Positions 56,445 through 64,000 of a stretch of 64,000 nt of DNA are shown here, piece after piece (within the stretch, counting starts at the first letter, position 1; every line of letters begins with the position of its first letter). Under the pieces are notes generated by a model that saw only the letters and a list, made by a program, of their open reading frames with translations, was not told the DNA's origin and did not search any database. The stretch is taken from the NCBI RefSeq assembly GCF_004337985.1, contig NC_043742.1:2900176-2964175 (forward strand), given 5' to 3'. Position numbers and translations under genes: made by a program. Origin of the DNA: Pyricularia pennisetigena (taxonomy: Eukaryota > Ascomycota > Sordariomycetes > Magnaporthales > Pyriculariaceae).

Positions 56445-58292
56445 TGTTATAGCAGAGCGTCGGAATGGATCTGGGAGCTATTTAATTGAGTAAAATTCGC
56501 TGCCTAAATCACAAGCTTCGAACAAGTGCCTCATTCATCTCAGCGTCCGTCCCGTTTAACAAGACTCTTCAAGTTGACTTGCTTTTGCCTTGGAGAACAC
56601 TGCCCAAGGAATGATATACGTTGTTTATCTTGTTCATAGGTCATAGGCAGAGTGGTTCACGCCTTTCCGCCTCCCACTGCTGCAAAAACCTGCCAACAGC
56701 CACACGGTCGCGGGTTATTTAACTATTAGCCCTCGCGACTCGGAGTTACAAGGGCCCGGTTGTATTTGTTGGAAAGCACACCACGGTACCTATTGGACAG
56801 CTAGTCAGCCCTGCAACGCGAACCAGTCCAGCGGATTCTATCCTAGCGCATGTAGGTCTTGGGGCCCAGCCAGACCAAATCTCGCTCATGAATGTTAGAC
56901 TCGGCCCCTCATTTCCGCTCCAGAGCCCATTGTCTTCAAAGTTTCCGACTCATCTCTCTCTCTGATGAGCCGTTACGCGCCCAAAGGGTTTTCAACTCCT
57001 CCACAGAAAATTACATGATTTACACAGGCTGGCTCAGTCCCCGGGCAGGCCATCGAATGCTCGAGTCTGTGACTTTTGGAATTAGACTAGGCCAATGGGG
57101 CGCGGAAGCCTGTATCTGCTCTGGGGCCTTTGAGATGTTCCTGTTACAGAGCTTTCTGTTTTGCGAGACCCATCTATGAATTGATTGTGAGCTTCTTGCG
57201 TCTGTATAAAGGTACGAGCGTCTGGGCCGCAAGCAGAACTACATGTTAGTATTTGCCTAAAATGTAAGGCACCGGTCGTTTTCCTTAACACCCCTGTTTA
57301 CAGATAGTAAGGGCTTTTCTTTTACAAACAGCCACATCCTAATACATTAGTTCATCAGTTCCCTTTACCACTCGATTTTTCAAGTACCCAATACCCTCAT
57401 CAAGCAGCATATTTACCTTTGCACTTTCAAATGGCGTTGACACTACTTAATGTGATACAGACAATTTCAAAACGCCAACAACCTGTGGCCAGCGTCACCA
57501 ATCATGCAAAGGAACGAGGGAGCCGAAACGGCTAGGACCGGAAACAACTGAACGCCGAGGAGAGCCGTCGGACAGAATGCGCGAGCATTTAACGGTGAAG
57601 GCGTTGAAGACGTGAGGAAGTGCGTTTCAAAGACTCGCAAGGCACCATCAACATCTGGGACAAGATCTGTGAGGAGAGGCACATACCACCGGGATTTTAA
57701 GCCGCGAGCGTTAATTGGGATGATCCGGGCAACTGATCTGGCGCCAAACCTCCCCTCCCACACCCAACGTCCCTGGCAGAGTGTATCTGCACAACAGCAC
57801 AGGCGGGAAATGACAACCTTCGTCATCTGGAGGGTTCAAACAAGGAAAAATCTAGTGCAAACTCAAAATACTCTGGCAAAAACGAGAACTCGCTGAGCGA
57901 TATGCGAGGCCATAAGAAACATGATTGAAATTCAACATTTCACCCCAAATTCTGCTATTTGGCGAAACCTCCCTGTGACTACTTTGAAAAGTTGCCATCT
58001 ATCAACGACTTGCCCAGCTGTTCTCGTGCGTCGATGTAAACAACCTAGCCCCGGGCCATGTCTCGACGGCATCCCCCCCGTCGACAAAGTTGCTGCAAGA
58101 TCTGGTGCCCGGATTATTGTATAAGCGGAGCCGCTGCGCTGTTATCACGCTCCATACGGGAGTCAATTGGACAAAGTAAACAAGCGAGAAAAGTCTATTC
58201 CCAATAATAATAATAATAATACATTTCATTATCATTACTCAAATCTCTCAAAACACCACCATCCTTCTCTGTTTAATCAGGCCGTCGGCCAT
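56445..58292. other. Intergenic region, no supported gene
   Basis: Open frames of 60-119 codons exist on both strands (e.g. 57826-57467 minus, 56892-57179 plus) but overlap each other and show no motif or signal peptide. An (AAT)n microsatellite is at about 58203-58221. Confidence 0.45.
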
Positions 58293-60299
58293 CTACCATC
58301 CGACCCACCAGGTGTAGTTGTTGGTCTGCTCGGGACTGTCCCAAACCAACGGCGAGCTCGAGTTTTCGGGGCGCTGGGTCCAAGCCTTGGCCAGCCCCTT
58401 CCAGAGCTTGACATCCTTCCACTGGGCAGTCTCTGCTGCTCCATCTGCGCGCTTGGTCTTCTTGCTCCCGCACTTGCCCAGCCCGAGCTCGCCGGCAAAG
58501 AAGCTCAGGGCGGTGCTGTCGGTGCGCACGGGGTAGATGCGGCTGGTGAGGGCGAAGCGGTCGTTGACAAAGACCTCGAGCAGCGACTTGTCCAAGACGA
58601 CGGTGAAGTTGATGTCCTCTACCGTGCCGTCGACGCTCTTGTAGGGCACAAAGTGTCCCTCGTGCGTGTGGTTGGTGAATAAGCCGGTGAGCGAGCTGCT
58701 GTGGTCGCGGTGCACGCTGATGGTCTTGGCCGCCGCGTCGTAGACGATGCTGGTGTACTCGGAGTTGTCGGGACTCTGCGCGATCACGATGCCCGCGGTG
58801 CCGTTGGAGGCAGTCAACGTCGCCGACAAGACGTAAGAGTCGCCCACGTTCTCCGAGACCTTCTTGGGCGTGCCGGCCGTCACGGTGGCGACGTCAAACG
58901 TGTTCAAGGCCGCGCCCGCCTTGAGCTGCTCGAAAACGTCGGGCAGCGGCCTGATGCCCAGGGTTTGGGCGGTGAAGGCGCCGCCGTCCTCGGGGATCCA
59001 CTCGTTCCCGTCGACGTAGTCGTGCTTCTGCACGCCCGGCTTCTCGAGGAGGAAGAGCTCCAAGGGCAGGGTGATGGCCCCCGCGTAGCCCATGGCCCTG
59101 CCGAGGGGAAGCATGCTGGGTTCCTGGATGTCCTCGTCTGCCCAGCCCCACATGACGCGCCTGCCCTGGTTGCCCTTGCGCGAATCGACGAACGAGGCCT
59201 GAGCGTAGGACAAACCCCAATCCACGGCGCCGCCGGACGAAGGCTTCAGCTCGACGCTGCCGTTGGCGCGGGCGGAGAGGCCACCGCGCGCCCAGATGGC
59301 CCACCGCTCGCGCAAGTGGCGCGTCGTGTTGCCGCCCTCGGCGCCCGTGGTTATAAAAAAGGCGCCGTTGTCGCTGCCGTTCGCCTTGAGTTCGAACAGA
59401 CCGCTGACCTCAAAGTTGTAGCCGAAGGAGCCCGTAACGTCTGGGTCGCCCAGGCTGGCGTTGACGGCGGGCTCCCACAGGGCGCCAAGGAAGGTCCAGT
59501 TGGTGAGGTTCGAGGCCGGAGCTGCGTAGAGCGGCATGCGCGGGCCGAGGAATCCCGGGCGGGCGGCACCGGGCAGCTGGACCGGGACGTCGGGGCCCTT
59601 GAGACCTGAGCCCAGGACGGCGTAGTAGTGCGGCTCCGAGACGTTGCGAATGGCGTCCAGATCGGGGTTGGGGAAAAAGGAAGGGTCGCGGAAGCCGGTG
59701 ACGTTCCAGCCTTCGGGAGGGCCGGGAATCACGATGCCTTCCTCCTGCCAGGTCAGGCCGGCGTTCTTGCTGGTGAACAGGGCCTGAACCTCGGTGCCCG
59801 GCTGGTATTTTAGTTTCCAGTTGGTGGGTAGGCGGTGAATACCAGTGAGAAAGGTTAAAAGGGTCCCGTCTTCCTCGCCTCGAAGGTTTACCGACTGGGT
59901 GGTTCCGGTAAAGACGGACAAGGGGGAGGTCTTGTAGTGGGAAGAAGGGAAGGAGACGGCAGAGTCGTTTTCCCACCCCCCGACGTCAGTCCAGTGGAAA
60001 AGGTCCTTGGAAACGGCGTGGCCCCACGAGATGTTACCCCAGTTGGCGTGGTTTGGGTGGAACTGGTAGTGAAGGTGGTACGTATCGGTGATCGGGTCGT
60101 GAACGGCACCACACGGGTCATTCATCCAGCCTGCGGGCGAGATGAAATGCGAACGAGGCCTCCACCGCGAAAACAAGCTGTTGTTGCCCGCCTTGTTCAG
60201 CACCCAGTCGGCAGTCAATGGTTCGGGGACCGGAGGAGCTTGAGCGGTGGCAGACGACACGAGCGCGAGAAGCGCAGATGACACAAAAGTGAACTTCAT
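58293..60299 (-). CDS. Secreted GH32 invertase (beta-fructofuranosidase)
   Basis: 668 residues, single exon. Glycoside hydrolase family 32 cleaves sucrose or fructans, releasing fructose; the signal peptide (residues 1-20, FVSSALLALVSSATAQ) places it outside the cell. N-terminal five-bladed propeller: WMNDPCG at 58-64 (nucleophile Asp61; the usual Asn after Pro is Cys), WGHAVSKDLFHW at 92-103, FRDPS at 203-207 (transition-state Asp205), and FEVSG at 296-300, where Glu297 is in the place of the acid/base but the usual following Cys is Val. MWGWADE at 383-389 precedes the C-terminal beta-sandwich with LEVFVNDR at 574-581. Many N-glycosylation sequons. ATG at 60299 gives the signal peptide directly. 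Upstream is a T/A-rich low-complexity run. Much more GC-rich than its surroundings. Invertase or inulinase/transferase specificity cannot be told from sequence alone. Confidence 0.95.
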   Translation of the reverse strand: MKFTFVSSALLALVSSATAQAPPVPEPLTADWVLNKAGNNSLFSRWRPRSHFISPAGWMNDPCGAVHDPITDTYHLHYQFHPNHANWGNISWGHAVSKDLFHWTDVGGWENDSAVSFPSSHYKTSPLSVFTGTTQSVNLRGEEDGTLLTFLTGIHRLPTNWKLKYQPGTEVQALFTSKNAGLTWQEEGIVIPGPPEGWNVTGFRDPSFFPNPDLDAIRNVSEPHYYAVLGSGLKGPDVPVQLPGAARPGFLGPRMPLYAAPASNLTNWTFLGALWEPAVNASLGDPDVTGSFGYNFEVSGLFELKANGSDNGAFFITTGAEGGNTTRHLRERWAIWARGGLSARANGSVELKPSSGGAVDWGLSYAQASFVDSRKGNQGRRVMWGWADEDIQEPSMLPLGRAMGYAGAITLPLELFLLEKPGVQKHDYVDGNEWIPEDGGAFTAQTLGIRPLPDVFEQLKAGAALNTFDVATVTAGTPKKVSENVGDSYVLSATLTASNGTAGIVIAQSPDNSEYTSIVYDAAAKTISVHRDHSSSLTGLFTNHTHEGHFVPYKSVDGTVEDINFTVVLDKSLLEVFVNDRFALTSRIYPVRTDSTALSFFAGELGLGKCGSKKTKRADGAAETAQWKDVKLWKGLAKAWTQRPENSSSPLVWDSPEQTNNYTWWVGW

Positions 60300-62639
60300 C
60301 GTGCTTGTGTGTTATTGACGAGGGACGGGGGGCGGAACAGATCACGCTCGACAACGACAGGGCGGAGGAGGGTGGTGAGAAGACGGGAAGTCCGAGCCCA
60401 TGCGAACAAGACTCGACATGTCGATCTTTTTGTATTTTTTTTTTTTTTTTTCCTTCTTTGTTTTCTATTTGCTCGGTATCCAAGATTAACTTTGCTCCGC
60501 ATGTGCCGCAGCAAAGTTGCATCCTCTAATTTTGCACTCGAGTCAGTAAGAGTACGACTTTTTCACCGGAATCCCCAGCTTTCCTCAGCAGATGCGGGGA
60601 ACATTGCGGGGCCATGGACTCCGGTGTCTTGGGCGGTGAAATGACGCATGGGATTAGCATCAATGTTCCTGCCGCCGACTCGGTCATTTTGCGGAGACGG
60701 TCAAGGGTATATGCGTGGTTGACTGTGTGGGAGACTGGGCGTTGTTTGCAACTTGTTTTGTTTACCCGAGTTCGCTGACCTCGTGAGAACTCTAGCGCAA
60801 AATCTCTAGGGAGTCTTTGCCATACTAAACCAGCAACTTTCAACTTTTCGGCATTCAAGATCAAGGTGACACCAGTTCATGACGTCGTTCTCTGACCTTC
60901 CACAGAACTTAGCGGCTTGCGCCTGAGTTGGAGATGTTGGGGGAGCCCTGCCGTGCCGTCAAGGTGGGGATAAAAAAAGACGGACACAAAAAATGCAAAT
61001 TCTTTTTACTTGATTTTATTGTCGATCGCTCATATTGCCCCAGGCACAGCAGGTATGTTAGTAGGAAAACCTCTATCACCTAAAAACAATAACGGGCACG
61101 ATTGCCAATTTTCACTTGGCAAGTCTTTTTTTTTTCTTTTTTTTTTTTTTTTTTCCTCATTGATTGTTGGAACAATTACTGTCAGCGTGACTCTGTCACC
61201 CCACTCGCCGCGCCTGCCCCTTACGGCTCTCTGTCCTCGGTGGCCTTCAAATACCCACTTCTTTCTCCACGCCAAGAAGCCGTTGCCGTGGTTTGCCACA
61301 CTGAGCAAAATTCAGTCCTAAATCCTCGGGCTCGGAAGTGTGGTGTACCGTCAGGGTGCGCAACCCGCTTGATGCCTAAAGTTATGGCAAGGGACTCGTC
61401 AAATAAAGTTGGTTCCTAGCAGACCGACTGTTACGTAACGACAAGGTCTGGATCTACGTCGACCGTGAAAAATTGTTGCAGTACATTGTACCACGGGTGA
61501 CGATAGTCCTAGCCGATAACTCGTATGCTTTCGCGTCAAACCCCGGTTATTTTATATAAAAATATGATCAGGTGACCGTTCTCCGAGTGCGAACTTCAAT
61601 GCTGAGCCTGTTTGCATGTGTACAACATATTTCAGGGCAGGCATGTCGTTTCCCGTTGCATCTCAGCATTTTTCATTTTAAGAAAAAAAAAAAAAAAAAA
61701 AAAAAACGCATTGATCCCAATGACTCAAACCGTAGATCGAAATAGCTTGCCGAAAAGATGGGATCCTGTCCCAAATATTCGGTACCGACAAAATGCCAAC
61801 CTGGTGACGGTGTGATTAGAGCATTTTTCCAAGCCAATTTTGTCATCGCGTTAGCAATGCCTTGCTTCGCATGATTGGCATTCCCCAACAAACCGGTGAC
61901 CGTTTATTATATACATTGTGAGTGTAATTAACCGTCACTTTACTTTTCCCCATTTCCGTGATCTCGAAACGTGGTCATCACGTGCAAGTCAAATAGGCTC
62001 GTTCTCATCCACAAGCAGCCCGGTATTTCCGCCAGATGAACATTTTGTGATAAAGTGGGAACAGCAATCATGGTTAACCCTGCGGATCGTGCATCACAGG
62101 TACGCGAGTTTTTACTTCATTATGTAAGGGAGTTAAGAAGATGTTTGGTTCGCGACGTGCTGAGCTCCTGTCACAAATCCACAATTAATAATGATGAACA
62201 TTGGTACGCTATATGCCTAGCAACAAGTTTATTCAAAAACTTGTAGCTTTCACGTCTGGCCAATAATGGCCTCATTTCGCCAAGCCGACGGCTCGGTCAA
62301 GCGGGGCCCAGCCGGTAAACAACCTCGTGATACACTGGCGCCCCTGGATATTGCTTTGCTCGCGTGACTCGTCAAAGAGCAACGCCTAGACATTGTTACG
62401 CAACATTTCAAAAATATTTATGTTTATTGTTCCTTGTAATTTTGCATCAGAGACTTTTCCTCCAACAGGAGTGAGACTATATACCCAGTTGATAGAGTTT
62501 ATCTCGCTCACGTGCTTCACTTTGTTATGGCCGTTACAACGCTCCCGATAAACTCATACTTGTTGCAAGAGCACTTCAAGGTAACGAACTGGCTACCCAT
62601 GACGATCTGAACAAGCTCCAAATCCAGCATTTATGGCGA
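60300..62639. other. Intergenic region with poly-T/poly-A runs
   Basis: No supported gene. Low-complexity runs at about 60431-60452 (T), 61127-61154 (T with few C) and 61681-61706 (A). ORFs here are short and overlap in several frames. Includes the promoter of the invertase gene on the left side. Confidence 0.45.
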
Positions 62640-63137
62640 ATGTCTCTCCCTCCAGCCAGCTGGATCCGCGAGTCGACGAATCCACTGAGGCAAGGTGCTG
62701 TAAAACTTGCATTGATTCGTCCAACTGTCATCGGGGCTCAGCTCGCCAACCTCAGCGAACAAGCGCAATTAAAGTTCGTATTTACTCAGAGGCCGGCGAA
62801 AACTGAGTTTCGGAAGCCGAGTAATTCAGCCCTATCCGAATCATCCAAACGTAGTCGAGTCGTTCGTCGTTTTCTTTTCTGGGCCGGTGGGACATTCGTT
62901 ATGTCCATTGTAGGAACGGGATGTCGTGTTTTCTTTGCGACAAAGGCCACTACTCTCGGTTTCATTTTTCCGGCGAGAGCTGCCTTTTCGACGAACGGTG
63001 CAAGAATTCGTCGATCCAATTTTGGTCAGGTTGGGCACTCGGCAGTTGGTCTGGGGTCCGCCGTAAACGGGCCTTTAAAGTATGCACATTGCGGGCTGCG
63101 CCGGCAAATTCCCGCGGGAATTATCCTTCAGGATTAA
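62640..63137 (+). CDS. Hypothetical ORF, 165 codons, doubtful
   Basis: Open from MSLPPASW; the same frame is open further upstream to about 62470, giving RYNAPDKLILVARALQGNE and HDDLNKLQIQHLWR, which read like protein. The second half is basic and unrecognised, and two other frames are also open over 62786-63187. Could be a decayed gene or chance. No signal peptide or domain seen. Confidence 0.2.
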   Translation: MSLPPASWIRESTNPLRQGAVKLALIRPTVIGAQLANLSEQAQLKFVFTQRPAKTEFRKPSNSALSESSKRSRVVRRFLFWAGGTFVMSIVGTGCRVFFATKATTLGFIFPARAAFSTNGARIRRSNFGQVGHSAVGLGSAVNGPLKYAHCGLRRQIPAGIILQD

Positions 63138-63187
63138 CTCGCGTTTGTCGCGACGGTTATAGTTTATTGCACGTTATTGACAAATGA

Positions 63188-63969
63188 TGATTGGCCTTGG
63201 CATCCATAGTTGTCGCCGTGTTCCGAAACTTTCTGTTTAGCAAGCGAAGCGTTTGTGGACTTTCCTCTTGATCTAAAGGGGCTTTTTCTGCAATGTCTCA
63301 TATCCCCGTTTGGTTATTCGTACGCCTGATTTCTACCGTTAATATTGCGCCTAAATGCGTTTAATTTTATTCTAATGGCATTAATATTAAAACCATCCAG
63401 GATGACTACCAACAAGGGTAGCTGTTAGGCAAAAATCTGGTGACAATTGAACCAAGCTAGGTTTAGTGAAAAATTGTAAAGAAAGACTAATGATGAAGAA
63501 CCGAAAGAAATGTAAATAACCATTTTTGCAGATATTTGTAGCATTTTTATTGAAAATATTCCCATGTTTAGCGGAAAGGAAAGACAATGAGCGATTTACC
63601 TTTTAATTTTGTAGTGCTAAGATTGAACCGCTTTCGCAATGAATATGCAGTACCCGAGGTTAGGCTCTCTGGCCTATTTTGTACATTAATGCTGCTCTCA
63701 AACTTTGCTTCTGTGTTAAATGAGTCAAGCAAATGGAGGCTTCTTGAGACTTAGGCTGTACGGGTTAAATATAGAATGATTATACTTAATATGCTACTAA
63801 TTTTAACTTGAAGGTACTCCTTTTCTTTTTTATATGGTCTGGGACTCTTTCTGCCGCTAATTATACTCCTTTTATTAGCTGCATTATTGTCACCTGCTAC
63901 GAAGTTGCGCAAAATTACTTCGCACTGAAAAGAGGACTTTGACTTTTTTTCTATTTCCTTTTTACCACT
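63188..63969. other. Intergenic, nothing supported
   Basis: AT-richer than the GH32 region, no gene or repeat recognised. Confidence 0.4.
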
Positions 63970-64000
63970 ATGCGTCTCAATACCCCTGTCAACGCCGCCA
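63970..64000 (+). CDS. Possible gene start running off the window
   Basis: ATG at 63970 in context ACCACTATG, following a pyrimidine-rich stretch; reads MRLNTPVNAA to the window end. Only ten codons are visible, so this is a weak call. Confidence 0.25.
   Translation, partial: MRLNTPVNAA

Noticed and set aside
57467..57826. 119-codon minus-strand ORF
   Set aside because: Overlaps a 94-codon plus-strand ORF, no motif or supporting signal.
58701..59609. 302-codon ORF on the plus strand opposite the invertase, and other frames in 58293-60299
   Set aside because: High GC makes all frames open; the minus-strand GH32 frame has all family motifs and explains the region.

Overview
The window looks like a filamentous ascomycete (Pezizomycotina) genome, probably from a plant- or insect-associated species. 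The evidence is short fungal introns with CTGAC-like branch sites and CAG acceptors, a secreted single-exon GH32 invertase, and transposon families typical of such fungi (Ty3/gypsy chromovirus, Copia, pogo/Fot1-like, Tc1-like, a 9-bp-TSD family). The AT-rich part shows repeat-induced point mutation (RIP): CpA is scarce while CpG and CpC survive, and DDE and RT residues show G-to-A type changes such as E to K and D to N.

The layout is strongly two-part. Positions 1-50673 are a transposon graveyard with almost no intact coding capacity. Positions 50674-64000 have ordinary base composition and hold the host genes. The border is sharp: it is the end of a Copia LTR (three bases, 50671-50673, after a pogo element).

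The graveyard can be read as layers from target-site duplications (TSDs). Gypsy-A lies on the minus strand from about 1746 to 11077. It was invaded by a solo LTR-like element (2009-2650, TSD ATTAT) and by a short Copia element carrying only gag and protease (3204-6699, TSD GCTAT). Gypsy-A itself appears to sit in Gypsy-B copy i (11078-12672). Gypsy-B copy ii (16113-23496, TSD CTATA) and copy iii (34932-41285, TSD TATGG) each landed in a Copia LTR. Pogo elements lie at 13210-15055, 27373-29255, 42446-44249 and 48806-50668. A Tc1-like element (31379-34777) is split by a TIR element. The TIR element family with 9-bp TSDs (23589-26839, 23745-25612, 32038-33871, 46753-48521 and fragments) is non-coding and MULE-like. 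Three copies of a 642-661 bp TG...CA element carry tRNA-like Pol III boxes.

Host genes: a head-to-tail pair of paralogous small secreted cysteine-rich proteins (53838-54223 and 56051-56444), with the same intron position and phase and the same C-terminal Gly/Ala-Cys-Ala-Lys end, lies a few kb from the TE border. One further small secreted protein candidate (29519-29899, minus) is open and apparently intact inside the TE block. A GH32 beta-fructofuranosidase (58293-60299, minus) is the only gene whose biochemical role is clear. The rest of the right part has no gene I can support beyond relics, a low-confidence 165-codon ORF and a possible gene start at the very end. A 279-bp assembly gap followed by 49 T lies at 52965-53293.
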